Assembly: GCF_000024965.1 (NCBI RefSeq)
Contig: NC_013530.1
Span: 1,116,001-1,180,000, forward strand
DNA: 64,000 bases
Direction: 5' to 3'
Source: Xylanimonas cellulosilytica DSM 15894
GTDB taxonomy: Bacteria; Actinomycetota; Actinomycetes; Actinomycetales; Cellulomonadaceae
Position numbers and translations under genes: made by a program. This document shows, one piece after another, positions 17,391-26,256 of this stretch. Within the stretch, counting starts at the first letter, position 1. Each line of letters opens with the position of its first letter. The notes below the pieces were generated by a model. That model did not search any database, was not told the origin of the DNA, and saw only the letters and a program-made list of their open reading frames with translations.

Positions 17391-19588
17391 GCCGTCACGA
17401 ATCCCTTCAGCCAGTCGAGAAGCTCACGCGCCTGCTCGGGGGTGGCGGCCTCGGCCACCATGCGCAGCAGGGGCTCGGTGCCGGAGAAGCGCAGCAGCGC
17501 CCAGCCGCCGTCCTCCAGCACGATCTTGGTGCCGTCGATGTGGGACACGCTCGCCACGGGGTACGCGCCGACGTGGGTCAGCGGCTCGGAGGCGAGCCGG
17601 CGCGGTACCTCGACGCGCATCTCCGGGGTGGCCGGCACGTCGGCCTCCGCCATGTAGAGGCGCCCGGTGACGTCCCAGATGGCCTGCCGCAGCGCGGAGA
17701 TGGTCTTGCCGGTGCGGGCCAGCATCTCGGCCACCAGGGCGCACGCGAAGATGCCGTCCTTGCCGAGCAGCCAGCCGCGCACCGTCAGGCCGCCGGAGGA
17801 CTCGCCGCCCAGCACGGCGCCGATCTCCTCCATCCCGGCCGTGACGTGCTTGAACCCGACCTTCACCTCACGGGACTCCTCGCCGAAGTGGGCGGCGAGC
17901 CGGTCCAGCATGTGCGTGGTGGCGAGGTTGCGGACGACGCCGCCGCGCTCGCCGCGCACCTCGTGCAGGTACCAGTACAGGAGCAGCAGCAGGTCGTTGG
18001 CCTCGACGTACTCGCCCTGCTCGTCGACGATGCCGATGCGGTCGGAGTCGCCGTCGGTGGCCATGCCCAGGCTGTACCGCCCGCCGCCGCGTTCGATCAG
18101 CCCCTTGAGGGCGTGCAGCCGCTCGGAGTCCGGCGCCGGGGCGATCCCGCCGAACAGCGGGTTGTGCTGGGCGTGGATGAACTCGGCGCGCACGCGCATG
18201 TCCGTGAGGATCGTGCCCAGCGTGCTCTGCGAGGTGCCGTACATGGCGTCGACGATGACGCGCAGCCCGGAGCCGCGGACGGCGTCGACGTCGATGATCT
18301 CCTCGATCGCGTCGATGTACGGCTCGTCGAGCTCGCGGTCGACGACGACGCCGGTCTCGCGGGCACGCGCCAGGTCGAGGGTGACGACGTCGGCGATGCT
18401 CAGCGCGTTCGCCTCGTCCTGGTACCGGTTCGTCTCGTCGTCGAGCGGCAGCGACCCGTCGGCCCGGAACACCTTCATGCCGTTCCACTGGGGCGGGTTG
18501 TGGGAGGACGTGATGATGATGCCGTAGGCCGCCTGGAGGTACGGGGCGGCGAAGGTGACCAGCGGGGTGGGCACGTCGTCGCGCAGCAGCGTGACGGGGA
18601 TGTTGTTGCCCGCGAACACCTCGGCGGCCGCCTCGGCGGACTCGCGCGAGAGGAACCGGCGGTCGCCGCCGATGACGACGCCCTGCCCCTCCAGGCCGCG
18701 GCGCGTGACCTCGTTGGCGATGGCCTGGCTGAGCCGGCGCACGTTGGCGAGCGTGTACCCCTCGCCGATGAGCGCCCGCCAGCCACCCGTGCCGAACACG
18801 ATCTGGGTGTCCGTGTTCTTGACGGGTACGAACAGCCGGGCCAGGACGATGTCGGCCGCCTGCGCGAGCTGCTCGGGGGTGTTGATGCCACGCACCTCGG
18901 AGGTGTCGTAGATCTGGTAGGAGTGGATCGACTTGCCGCGCCCGATGATGCGCCGCGCCAGTTCGGTGAGGCGGTGCTCGTCGTCGGCGGCCATGGCCTC
19001 CAGCTCGCCGAACAGCAGGCCGGGGTGCGCCGCGTAGGCGCCGACGTTGAGCTCGGTGCGGCCCTCGCGCGGCGCGTGCTGCTCGGCCTGGTCGCGGATC
19101 GCGATGATCGGTGCGGGACCCGAGGGGGTCGCCTCGCGGACGACCTCGCCGTACTCGCCGTACTCCTGGGCGACGTCGTCGACGACGGCGGTGAGGATCG
19201 CCAGGTCGGCGTCCTTGAGCGTGAACCGGTGCAGCAGGCCGCGCAGGGAGTCGGGCCGCAGCAGGGGGGTGTCGGCGTAGGCGACGAGCACGCGGTCCGT
19301 GCCGAGGGCCTCGATCGCCGCGCGCGCGGTGAGCACGGCGTCGCCCGTGCCGCGCGGCTCGGCCTGCTCGACGTACGTGTAGCCGTCGCCGAGCGCCTCG
19401 CGCACCGCGGTGTCCCCGGGGGCCACGACGACGACGACGCGTGACGGGTCGACCACCCGCGTCACGGTGCCGACGGCGGCGCCCACGACCGTGGAGCCGC
19501 CGAGGGGATGGGTCAGCAGCGATCGGGAGACGTCGTCGTGCCCCGCTGCGAGGACGACGGCGGAGGTCAGGGGTGTCGCGGACGCCAT
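17387..19588 (-). CDS. Nucleotidyltransferase-phosphohexomutase fusion protein
   Basis: A 733-residue two-domain protein. Residues 1-250 are a GlmU-like nucleotidyltransferase (SAVVLAAGHDD, EQAEPRGTGDAVLTARAA, VLVAYADTPLL, TELNVGAYA), although the usual GxGTRM phosphate loop is degenerate. Residues 260-733 are an alpha-D-phosphohexomutase with the phosphoserine loop TSSHNPPQWNGMKV, the metal loop ATDGDSDRIG, the sugar loop GGESSGG and the phosphate loop RFSGTEPLLRM. It could interconvert sugar-1- and sugar-6-phosphate and make a nucleotide sugar. It is translationally coupled to the GH94 phosphorylase, whose product is a sugar-1-phosphate. ATG 19588 was chosen because GGGAG precedes it; a longer form would start at 19645. 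Confidence 0.87.
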   Translation of the reverse strand: MASATPLTSAVVLAAGHDDVSRSLLTHPLGGSTVVGAAVGTVTRVVDPSRVVVVVAPGDTAVREALGDGYTYVEQAEPRGTGDAVLTARAAIEALGTDRVLVAYADTPLLRPDSLRGLLHRFTLKDADLAILTAVVDDVAQEYGEYGEVVREATPSGPAPIIAIRDQAEQHAPREGRTELNVGAYAAHPGLLFGELEAMAADDEHRLTELARRIIGRGKSIHSYQIYDTSEVRGINTPEQLAQAADIVLARLFVPVKNTDTQIVFGTGGWRALIGEGYTLANVRRLSQAIANEVTRRGLEGQGVVIGGDRRFLSRESAEAAAEVFAGNNIPVTLLRDDVPTPLVTFAAPYLQAAYGIIITSSHNPPQWNGMKVFRADGSLPLDDETNRYQDEANALSIADVVTLDLARARETGVVVDRELDEPYIDAIEEIIDVDAVRGSGLRVIVDAMYGTSQSTLGTILTDMRVRAEFIHAQHNPLFGGIAPAPDSERLHALKGLIERGGGRYSLGMATDGDSDRIGIVDEQGEYVEANDLLLLLYWYLHEVRGERGGVVRNLATTHMLDRLAAHFGEESREVKVGFKHVTAGMEEIGAVLGGESSGGLTVRGWLLGKDGIFACALVAEMLARTGKTISALRQAIWDVTGRLYMAEADVPATPEMRVEVPRRLASEPLTHVGAYPVASVSHIDGTKIVLEDGGWALLRFSGTEPLLRMVAEAATPEQARELLDWLKGFVTA

Positions 19589-19641
19589 GGGGCTGCTCCC
19601 GGGAAGGTGGGGTGCGTGACCGTTGCCACGTTGCGGGACCC

Positions 19642-19647
19642 ACATTA
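19642..19647 (-). promoter_or_regulatory. Candidate -10 box of the mutase/phosphorylase operon
   Basis: Minus-strand TAATGT, with a weak GTGTAT -35 at 17-bp spacing, in the gap before the ATG at 19588. It predicts a leader of about 45 nt. Weak, by eye. Confidence 0.3.
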
Positions 19648-19743
19648 CGACAGGATCCTTCCAAATACACCTGGGGTGGCGCTGCGTCGCGCGGCCGGCG
19701 CCGCTCCGCTCAGGGTGAGCGCGGCGGCGTCACCGCGGCCGCA

Positions 19744-21267
19744 TCACCACGGGGAAGGCGCGTAGTCCTTCAGGAAGCAGCCGTAGACGTCCTCGCCTGC
19801 CTCGCCGCGGACGATCGGGTCGTAGACGCGGGCCGCCCCGTCGACGAGGTCGAGCGGTGCGTGCCACCCCTCGGCGGCGATGCGCAGCTTCTCGTGGTGG
19901 GGCCGCTCGTCGGTGATCCAGCCGGTGTCGACGGCCGTCATCAGGATCCGGTCGGTCTCGAACATCTCGCCCGCGGACGTGCGCGTGAGCATGTTGAGCG
20001 CGGCCTTCGCCATGTTGGTGTGCGGGTGGCCCGCCCCCTTGTAGCGGCGGGAGAACTGCCCCTCCATGGCGGAGACGTTCACGACGTAGGCCCGCCGGGC
20101 ACCACGCTCGACGGCGGCGCGCATCGCCGGACGCAACCGGGACACGATGAGGAACGGCGCCACCGAGTTGCAGAACTGCACCTCGAGCAGCTCGAGCGGG
20201 TCGACCTCGTCGATCACCTGCGTCCAGGAGTTGTTGTCCTGGATGTCCGGGATCAGCCCGCCGGCGTCGACGGCGGTACCGGCCAGGTGCTGCTCGAGCG
20301 ACGCGCCGCCGGCCTTCAGCGCGAGCGCCGTCAGCGTGGCGGCGTTGTGCGCGGCGACGGCGGCCGCCTCCGGCTCGCCGTCGTGGTGCGCGACGGGATG
20401 GGCGGTCAGCGCGCCGGCGATGGCCGCGGGGTGCGCCTCCGAGATGCGGTCGAACGTCACCATCTCGGGCAGCTCGAGCCCGCTGGGCAGCGGGGCCAGG
20501 GGAGCGGACTCGCCATCGATGAGGTGCGAGTAGGAGCCCGGCAGGCGGCGGACCGTCTGGCAGGCGTTGTTGACGATGATGTCCAGCGGGCCGTCGGCAG
20601 CGACGTCGTCCGTGAGGGCGATGACCTGCGTGGGGTCACGCAGGTCGATACCGACGATCTTGAGGCGGTGCAGCCAGTCGGCGGCATCCTCCATCGCGGC
20701 GAACCTGCGCACCGCGTCCTTGGGGAAGCGCGTGGTGATCGTCAGGTGCGCGCCGTCCCGCAGCAGGCGCAGGGCGATGTACATGCCGATCTTCGCCCGC
20801 CCGCCGGTCAGCAGCGCCCGCTTGCCCGTGAGGTCGGTGCGCTGCTCGCGCTTCGCATGGCTCATCGCCGCGCAGGTGGGGCACAGCCAGTGGTAGAACG
20901 CGTCGACCAGCGTGAACTCCTGCTTGCAGATGTAGCACCCGCGCGGCGTGATCAGCTCGCCGGCGAACGCCCCGGGCGCCGTCGAGACCAGCGGGATGCC
21001 CGCCGTCTCGTCGTCGATCCGCATCGGCGACCCGGTGGCGGTCTGCTCGATGACCGCCTGGTCGTGCCGCTGCTTGTGCTGGCGCACCTCGGCGCGGCGC
21101 GACTTCTTGAGCAGCTTCCACATGTACCCCGTGGCCCGCTTGACCGCCTGGACGTCGTCGTGCTCGGGCGGCAGCTCGTGCAGCTGCGCCAGGACCTCGA
21201 GGGTGACCGCGAGCTTCTCGGGGTCGATACCGGGCGCGGCGCTGCCGGCGGTGGTGGGGGGAGTCAC
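19744..21267 (-). CDS. SDR-fold oxidoreductase with four-Cys metal motif
   Basis: A 507-residue protein. After 100 residues of helical N-terminus come two Cys pairs (Cys111/114 and Cys129/132, CYIC and CPTC), probably a zinc site. A Rossmann SDR domain starts at KRALLTGGRAKIGMYIALRLL and includes IDLRDPTQV and LDIIVNNACQTVRRLPG. In the catalytic region HTNMAKAALNMLTRTSAGEM, the position four before the Lys is Thr instead of Tyr. I recall a similar HTNMAKAALN family in plants and fungi, so the change looks like a subfamily trait and not decay. Substrate unknown. GTG 21267 follows a TAGCCT box by 8 bp. Confidence 0.8.
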   Translation of the reverse strand: MTPPTTAGSAAPGIDPEKLAVTLEVLAQLHELPPEHDDVQAVKRATGYMWKLLKKSRRAEVRQHKQRHDQAVIEQTATGSPMRIDDETAGIPLVSTAPGAFAGELITPRGCYICKQEFTLVDAFYHWLCPTCAAMSHAKREQRTDLTGKRALLTGGRAKIGMYIALRLLRDGAHLTITTRFPKDAVRRFAAMEDAADWLHRLKIVGIDLRDPTQVIALTDDVAADGPLDIIVNNACQTVRRLPGSYSHLIDGESAPLAPLPSGLELPEMVTFDRISEAHPAAIAGALTAHPVAHHDGEPEAAAVAAHNAATLTALALKAGGASLEQHLAGTAVDAGGLIPDIQDNNSWTQVIDEVDPLELLEVQFCNSVAPFLIVSRLRPAMRAAVERGARRAYVVNVSAMEGQFSRRYKGAGHPHTNMAKAALNMLTRTSAGEMFETDRILMTAVDTGWITDERPHHEKLRIAAEGWHAPLDLVDGAARVYDPIVRGEAGEDVYGCFLKDYAPSPW

Positions 21268-21275
21268 GGCAGACA

Positions 21276-21342
21276 AGGCTACGCGGCGCGGGAGCGGGCG
21301 ACGGTGGCGGTGGCGGCGGGCACCGTCACCGATCCGTAGGCT
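21276..21342. promoter_or_regulatory. Divergent -10 elements of the SDR gene and clpS
   Basis: Minus-strand TAGCCT (21276-21281) ends 8 bp before the SDR GTG. Plus-strand TAGGCT (21337-21342) ends 6 bp before the clpS GTG at 21349. Both genes would give leaderless mRNAs. Confidence 0.5.
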
Positions 21343-21348
21343 GGGAAC

Positions 21349-21669
21349 GTGACAGCGACGACGGCCGGGCCCGACCTGCGCACCGAGCACGAGACCGACA
21401 CGGCGGCCTCCACCTCGCTCGCCGACCCCTGGGTCACCATCGTCTGGAACGACCCGGTCAACCTCATGACGTACGTGACCTACGTCTTCGAGAGCTACTT
21501 CGGCTACCCGCCCGCCCGCGCCCGCACCCTCATGCTCCAGGTGCACCGCGAAGGCCGCGCCGTCGTGTCCACCGGGCCCCGCGAACGCATGGAGGTGGAC
21601 GTGCAGGCCATGCACGGGTTCGGCCTGTGGGCCACGATGCAGCGCTCCTCGCAGGGAGACGCCGCATGA
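21349..21669 (+). CDS. clpS: ATP-dependent Clp protease adaptor ClpS
   Basis: A 106-residue adaptor that delivers N-degron substrates to ClpC/ClpA for ClpP degradation. After a Thr-rich N-terminal extension of about 28 residues it shows the ClpS core [41 protein letters not shown] and [21 protein letters not shown] is the start. It overlaps the next gene by ATGA, the typical actinobacterial clpS-DUF2017 pairing. Confidence 0.95.
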   Translation: MTATTAGPDLRTEHETDTAASTSLADPWVTIVWNDPVNLMTYVTYVFESYFGYPPARARTLMLQVHREGRAVVSTGPRERMEVDVQAMHGFGLWATMQRSSQGDAA

Positions 21670-22334
21670 CCCCCTTCCGGCCCGGCGACGACGGGTACGA
21701 GGCCTTCTGGGAGGAGGCCGAACGGCACGTGCTCGCCGGCGTCGCCCGCGAGGTCGCCGACATGCTGCGCGAGCAGGCCGGCCTGCCCGACGACGACGAG
21801 GACGACCCGCTCGGCACCCTGACCGCCACCACCCAGTCCACCGGCACACCCCGCGAGCCCGACGACCCCGCCGCCCGGCGCCTCCTGCCCGACGCCTCGC
21901 GCGACGACGACGCCGTCGCCGCCGAGTTCCGCCACCTCACCCAGACCGACCTCGCCGCCGCCAAGGTGCGCGGCCTCGAACGCTTCGCCGCCCTCCTCGA
22001 AGGGGCGCCGTCCGACGCCCCGTTCACGGAGGATCCCGACGACGACGACCGCGCCGTCGTGCTCGTCACCCGCGAGAACGCCCGCGAGTTCGCCGCCGCC
22101 CTCACCGACGTCCGCCTCGTCGTCGCCCAGCGCCTCGGACTCGAGACCGACGACGACGTCGAGACCCTCCACGACGAGGTGCTCGCCGGCACCGACCCGG
22201 ACGACGACGAGCGGGAGATCGACCCGACGGTGCGCCGGTACTGGGGCGGCATCTTCGTCGCCGCCGGGTTCGCGCAGGAGTCCCTCGTCGGCGCCATGCT
22301 CGACGACCACCGCGCCCGCACCTCCGGTGGTTGA
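21666..22334 (+). CDS. DUF2017 family protein
   Basis: A 222-residue acidic protein of unknown function, rich in Asp and Glu, with [53 protein letters not shown] and a C-terminal [22 protein letters not shown] typical of DUF2017. It is translationally coupled to clpS, suggesting a role around Clp proteolysis. The last residues Ser-Gly-Gly and the TGA stop fall inside a copy of the dispersed GGTGGTTGA repeat, so the present 3' end was supplied by the repeat. Confidence 0.85.
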   Translation: MTPFRPGDDGYEAFWEEAERHVLAGVAREVADMLREQAGLPDDDEDDPLGTLTATTQSTGTPREPDDPAARRLLPDASRDDDAVAAEFRHLTQTDLAAAKVRGLERFAALLEGAPSDAPFTEDPDDDDRAVVLVTRENAREFAAALTDVRLVVAQRLGLETDDDVETLHDEVLAGTDPDDDEREIDPTVRRYWGGIFVAAGFAQESLVGAMLDDHRARTSGG

Positions 22335-22556
22335 CCCCTCGCCGGTGGTTGAGCCTGTCGAAACCACCCCGACCGGTGGTTGAGCCTGTCGAAACCACCC
22401 CGACCGGTGGTTGAGCCTGTCGAAACCACCCCGACCGGTGGTTGACCCCTCCCGGTGGTTGAGCCTGTCGAAACCACCCAAGACTCCCAGCGCGGGGTGG
22501 TTTCGACAGGCTCAACCACCGGGGCCGGTGGGGTGGTTTCGACAGGCTCAACCACC
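22324..22556. repeat. Dispersed 25-bp palindromic repeat, cluster A
   Basis: Six full copies of a 25-bp unit (GGTGGTTGAGCC, TG, TCGAAACCACC) lie between DUF2017 and murI. Four are forward (22344, 22375, 22406, 22454) and two reversed (22496, 22532). Two shortened copies reading GGTGGTTGACCCCTC occur from 22326 and 22438. Opposed copies can fold into long hairpins, so the cluster may double as a terminator. The 299-bp gap holds nothing else. Confidence 0.9.
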
Positions 22557-22620
22557 GGGGGCCGGGCCCCGCGTGGCGGACGACACGCGCAACCGAGCCG
22601 TCGGCGGACCGCCCCGCGAT

Positions 22621-22626
22621 TAGGCT
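22621..22626 (+). promoter_or_regulatory. -10 element of murI (leaderless type)
   Basis: TAGGCT ends 7 bp before the GTG start at 22634. Confidence 0.45.
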
Positions 22627-22633
22627 GCCCTGC

Positions 22634-23440
22634 GTGAACGATGCACCGATCGGCGTCTTCGACAGCGGTGTGGGCGGCCTCACCGTGGCGCGGGCGATCC
22701 TCGATCAGCTCCCGCACGAGCAGGTGCTCTACATCGGCGACACCGCCAACGCGCCCTACGGCCCCAAGCCGCTCGCCGCCGTGCGCGCCATGGCGCTCGC
22801 GGTGATGGACGACCTCGTCGACCAGGGCGTCAAGCTCCTGGTCATCGCGTGCAACTCGGCCACCGCCGTCGCGCTGCCCGACGCGCGCGAGCGGTACGAG
22901 GTGCGCCGCGGCATCCCGGTGGTCGAGGTGATCCGCCCGGCCGCGCGCCGCGCCGTCGTCACCTCCCGCTCGGGACGCATCGGCGTCATCGGCACCAAGG
23001 CGACCATCGACTCGCGGGCCTATGAGGACGCCTTCCACGTCACCCCCGGCCTGATCATCACCACGCAGGCGTGCCCCGAGTTCGTGCCCCTCGTGGAGCG
23101 CGGCATCACCTCGGGCCCCGAGATCCTGGCCGCCGCCCACCGCTACCTGGACCCCGTGCGCGACGCCGGCGTCGACACGCTGGTGCTCGGGTGCACGCAT
23201 TACCCGCTGCTCGCCGGCGCGATCTCGTACGTCATGGGGGAGGACGTCACGCTCGTGTCGTCCGCCGAGGAGACGGCCAAGGACGTCTATCGCACGCTCG
23301 TGGCCAGCGGCCTGGAACGCTCGCCGCAGGCCGGTCCACCCGAGCACCGCTTCGTCTCGACCGGGGACACCGCGGCGTTCGAGGAGGTCGCCCGGCGGTT
23401 CCTCGGGCCCGAGGTCCGGTTCGTGGAGGCGGCCCGATGA
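22634..23440 (+). CDS. murI: Glutamate racemase
   Basis: A 268-residue enzyme making D-glutamate for peptidoglycan. Residues 5-15 read [11 protein letters not shown]. The two catalytic cysteines are in [14 protein letters not shown] and [11 protein letters not shown]. The start is a GTG directly downstream of a TAGGCT box. It overlaps the next gene by ATGA; murI followed by a metallo-hydrolase is a conserved actinobacterial order. Confidence 0.97.
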   Translation: MNDAPIGVFDSGVGGLTVARAILDQLPHEQVLYIGDTANAPYGPKPLAAVRAMALAVMDDLVDQGVKLLVIACNSATAVALPDARERYEVRRGIPVVEVIRPAARRAVVTSRSGRIGVIGTKATIDSRAYEDAFHVTPGLIITTQACPEFVPLVERGITSGPEILAAAHRYLDPVRDAGVDTLVLGCTHYPLLAGAISYVMGEDVTLVSSAEETAKDVYRTLVASGLERSPQAGPPEHRFVSTGDTAAFEEVARRFLGPEVRFVEAAR

Positions 23441-24291
23441 TCCTGCGCACACTGGGCGTCGCGGGCTCCGCGCCGCGCCCCGACTCGCCCGCCTCCACCT
23501 ACCTGGTCCAGGTGCCCGCCGACGCCGTCGCCGCGGGGATCGCTTCCGGCGTCGTGCCCGACGACGTCGAGGTGCGGGACTGGAACGTCGTCGTCGACCT
23601 CGGCAGCGGTGGGCTCGGCTACCTGCAACGGCACGTCTCCCTGCACGCGCTCGACGCCGTGGCGCTGAGCCACCTGCACCCCGACCACTGCGCCGACCTG
23701 TCGGGGCTGTACGTGCACCTCAAGTACCACCCGGAGCTCGGCTTCGCCCGGACGGGGGTGCCGCCGCACCTGCCCGTCTACGGTCCGATCGACGTCGCCC
23801 AGCGGGCGGCGGCCATGTACGGCCTGCACCCGGGCGAGACGATGGACCAGATCTACGACTTCCGGAACTGGTACGACGGCGTCACCGTGCGGGTGGGGCC
23901 GCTGGAGATCACCCCGCGCGCCGTCTACCACCCGGTCGAGGCGTACGGGCTGCGGATCGTGGGCCCGTCGACGACCCGGCCCGGTGCCGCCGCGGTGCTG
24001 GCCTACACGGGGGACACCGACTACTGCGCCGCGGTGGTGGAGGTCGCCCAGGACGCCGACGTGCTGCTGGCCGAGGCCGCGTTCGTGCAGGGGCGGGACG
24101 ACCGCGTCGAGCCCGGCATCCACCTGACCGGTGCACGGGCCGGTCGCGTTGCCGCGGAGGCCTCGGTGCGGCGGCTGGTGCTGACCCACCTGCCGTCGTG
24201 GACCGATCCGCAGGTGGTGTTCGCCGAGGCGCGCACCGAGTACGACGGCCCGGCCACCCTGGCCGTGCCCGACGGTGTTGAGGAGATCTGA
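23437..24291 (+). CDS. MBL-fold metallo-hydrolase
   Basis: A 284-residue metallo-beta-lactamase-fold protein related to RNase Z and cAMP phosphodiesterase-like hydrolases. The metal motif is [14 protein letters not shown]; further ligands are likely His in VYHPVEAYG, Asp in AYTGDTDYC and His in LTHLPSW. The natural substrate is unknown. The ATG overlaps the murI stop codon, so it is coupled to cell-wall glutamate supply at least by transcription. Confidence 0.88.
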   Translation: MILRTLGVAGSAPRPDSPASTYLVQVPADAVAAGIASGVVPDDVEVRDWNVVVDLGSGGLGYLQRHVSLHALDAVALSHLHPDHCADLSGLYVHLKYHPELGFARTGVPPHLPVYGPIDVAQRAAAMYGLHPGETMDQIYDFRNWYDGVTVRVGPLEITPRAVYHPVEAYGLRIVGPSTTRPGAAAVLAYTGDTDYCAAVVEVAQDADVLLAEAAFVQGRDDRVEPGIHLTGARAGRVAAEASVRRLVLTHLPSWTDPQVVFAEARTEYDGPATLAVPDGVEEI

Positions 24292-24293
24292 CG

Positions 24294-24659
24294 ATGACGG
24301 TGTCCACCGGACGGGCGATCGCCTACGACGTCGTCGTGGTGTTCGTGTTCCTGCTGTTCGGGAGCGCGGCCCACGACTCTGCCGCACAGGGATCGGGCCA
24401 CCTGGTCGCGCTGGGAGCCTGCTTCTTCGCGGGCCTCGCCGCGGGCTGGGGCGTCGCCCGGGCGTGGCGCACCCCGGCCCGCGTCTGGCCGACGGGCGTG
24501 ATCGTCTGGCTGGTGACCGTCGCCGTCGGCGTCGCGCTGCGCGGCGTGCTCGTCCCGGACGCCGGGTTCGCCCCGACGTTCCTCGCGGTGGCGGCCGGGT
24601 TCCTGGCCGTCACGCTCCTGGGCTGGCGAGCCCTGGCATCCGTACCCCCACGCCGCTGA
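24294..24659 (+). CDS. DUF3054 membrane protein
   Basis: A 121-residue protein with four predicted transmembrane helices (VVVVFVFLLFGSAAHD, LVALGACFFAGLAAGWGVA, VIVWLVTVAVGVALRGVLV, FLAVAAGFLAVTLLGWRAL). This matches the DUF3054 family, of unknown function. It begins 2 bp after the metallo-hydrolase stop, so it is the third gene of the murI transcript. Confidence 0.82.
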   Translation: MTVSTGRAIAYDVVVVFVFLLFGSAAHDSAAQGSGHLVALGACFFAGLAAGWGVARAWRTPARVWPTGVIVWLVTVAVGVALRGVLVPDAGFAPTFLAVAAGFLAVTLLGWRALASVPPRR

Positions 24660-24737
24660 TGAGAGCGTGCGTTCGAGATGGGAGCGTGCATCGCAGCGCA
24701 CGTCTTCATCTCGAATGCATGTTCCCATCGGTGGGCC
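24660..24737. terminator. Long imperfect inverted repeat between convergent genes
   Basis: Between DUF3054 and rdgB, GCGTTCGAGATGGGAGCGTGC reappears imperfectly on the other strand as GCATTCGAGATGAAGACGTGC, giving arms of about 30 bp. It probably acts as a bidirectional terminator. The arms are AT-richer than the surroundings. Confidence 0.55.
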
Positions 24738-24741
24738 GGCG

Positions 24742-25431
24742 TCACCGCTCCTGGAGAGCCTCCGCGATCGCCGGGGCCAGGGCGCGGAACGCCTCGCCGC
24801 GGTGGCTGATCGCGTTCTTCTCCTCCGGGCTGAGCTCCGCGCTGGTGCGGTTGCCCGGCCCGCCGTCGACGGCGGGGTGCTGCGCGTCGGGGACCAGGAT
24901 CGGGTCGTAGCCGAAGCCGTTCGTGCCGCGTGGCACGTCGACCAGGGTGCCGCGCATCTCGCCGCGGCGGACCTCCTCGTCGCCGTCGGGCGTGACCAGC
25001 GCGGCGGCGCAGACGAAGCCGGCGCGGCGGTGGATCGGCTTGCTGATCGCGCCGAGCTGGGCCAGCAGCAGGTCCAGGTTCGCCTGGTCGTCGCCGTGCC
25101 GCCCCGCCCACCGGGCCGAGAAGATGCCGGGGGCGCCGCCCAGGACGTCGACGGCGAGGCCCGAGTCGTCCGCCACGGCGGCCAGGCCTGTGGCGCGGGC
25201 GAGCGCGCGGGCCTTGATCAGCGCGTTCTCCTCGAAGGTGACGCCGTCCTCGACCGGCTCGGGGACGCCGAGCTCCGCCGCGGTGACCACGGCGTCGTCG
25301 GGCAGCTCGGCCAGGCCCGGCTGGGAGCGCAGGATCGCGATGAGCTCGACGAGCTTCTTGCGGTTGTGCGTGGCCAGGACGAGCCGGGCACCGTCGGGAG
25401 TCGCGACAGGCTCGACCGCCGGGACGCTCAT
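24742..25431 (-). CDS. rdgB: Non-canonical purine NTP pyrophosphatase (RdgB/HAM1)
   Basis: A 229-residue housecleaning enzyme that hydrolyses dITP, XTP and similar nucleotides. It shows [18 protein letters not shown], the catalytic [37 protein letters not shown] and [14 protein letters not shown]. The ATG overlaps the rph stop codon. Its first 13 residues ([12 protein letters not shown]) precede the usual start of the fold and are encoded by a degenerate copy of the dispersed repeat (25400-25422). Confidence 0.95.
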   Translation of the reverse strand: MSVPAVEPVATPDGARLVLATHNRKKLVELIAILRSQPGLAELPDDAVVTAAELGVPEPVEDGVTFEENALIKARALARATGLAAVADDSGLAVDVLGGAPGIFSARWAGRHGDDQANLDLLLAQLGAISKPIHRRAGFVCAAALVTPDGDEEVRRGEMRGTLVDVPRGTNGFGYDPILVPDAQHPAVDGGPGNRTSAELSPEEKNAISHRGEAFRALAPAIAEALQER

Positions 25432-26216
25432 CGGGCCGGCTCCTCGGCCAGGGCTGCGCGCTGCAGCTCGGCGAGCCGCGCGTTCCCCGCGACGGCGAGG
25501 TCCAGCAGCGCGTCCAGCTCGGCCCGGTCGAACGCGCCGTGCTCGGCCGTACCCTGCACCTCGACGAACGTGCCCGAGCCGGTGACCACCACGTTCATGT
25601 CGGTGCCCGCGCGCACGTCCTCGACGTACGGCAGGTCCAGCATCGGCACGCCGTCGACGATGCCGACGCTCACCGCGCTCACCGAGTCCGTCAGCACCTC
25701 CTTGCCACCCTTGATGTGGCCGTGCCGGCGCCCCCACGCGACGGCGTCGGCCAGCGCCACATAGGCGCCCGTGATCGCCGCGGTCCGCGTGCCGCCGTCG
25801 GCCTGCAGCACGTCGCAGTCCAGCACGATCGTGTTCTCGCCCAGCGCGGAGACGTCGATGATCGCGCGCAGCGAGCGCCCGATCAGTCGCGAGATCTCGT
25901 GCGTGCGGCCGCCGACCCGGCCCTTGACCGACTCGCGGTCCGAGCGGGTGTTGGTGGCGCGGGGCAGCATCGCGTACTCGGCGGTCACCCAGCCCTCGCC
26001 CGAGCCCTTCTTCCAGCGCGGCACGCCCTCCGTGAACGACGCCGCGCACAGCACCCGGGTGCCGCCGAACTCGACCAGCACCGACCCCTCGGCGGCGTCG
26101 AGCCAGCCGCGCGTGATCTTCACGGCCCGCAGCTCGTCGGGGGCGCGGCCGTCGGCGCGGGGGGTGGCCGCGGGGGTGGTGGCGGCGCGGACATCGGCAG
26201 AAGTGGGGGTGGCCAT
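25428..26216 (-). CDS. rph: Ribonuclease PH
   Basis: A 262-residue phosphorolytic exoribonuclease that trims tRNA 3' ends. After an Ala/Thr-rich extension of about 20 residues the family core begins at [20 protein letters not shown]. It continues with [48 protein letters not shown] and [19 protein letters not shown]. It is coupled to rdgB. A TAGGGT box 7 bp before the ATG suggests a leaderless transcript. Confidence 0.96.
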   Translation of the reverse strand: MATPTSADVRAATTPAATPRADGRAPDELRAVKITRGWLDAAEGSVLVEFGGTRVLCAASFTEGVPRWKKGSGEGWVTAEYAMLPRATNTRSDRESVKGRVGGRTHEISRLIGRSLRAIIDVSALGENTIVLDCDVLQADGGTRTAAITGAYVALADAVAWGRRHGHIKGGKEVLTDSVSAVSVGIVDGVPMLDLPYVEDVRAGTDMNVVVTGSGTFVEVQGTAEHGAFDRAELDALLDLAVAGNARLAELQRAALAEEPAR

Positions 26217-26223
26217 ACGGGAA

Positions 26224-26250
26224 ACCCTAACCGCGGCGCCCGACTACCGT
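26224..26250. promoter_or_regulatory. Divergent -10 elements of rph and the ABC-F gene
   Basis: Minus-strand TAGGGT (26224-26229) ends 7 bp before the rph ATG, and plus-strand TACCGT (26245-26250) ends 6 bp before the ABC-F GTG. The two starts are only 40 bp apart. Confidence 0.5.
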
Positions 26251-26256
26251 GGGCGG

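Noticed and set aside
15003-17657. An 884-codon open frame on the plus strand across the GH94 gene
   Set aside because: It is antisense to a clearly conserved enzyme; low-complexity Arg/Gly/Val/Asp composition is typical of GC-rich shadow frames.
22344-22556. CRISPR array
   Set aside because: Copies are palindromic, in both orientations, with spacers of variable and very short length and no cas genes; a dispersed repeat fits better.
22411-22637. Small ORFs through repeat cluster A (products with VSTGSTTG or LSKPP repeats)
   Set aside because: They consist only of repeat translations and have no ribosome-binding site or conserved part.
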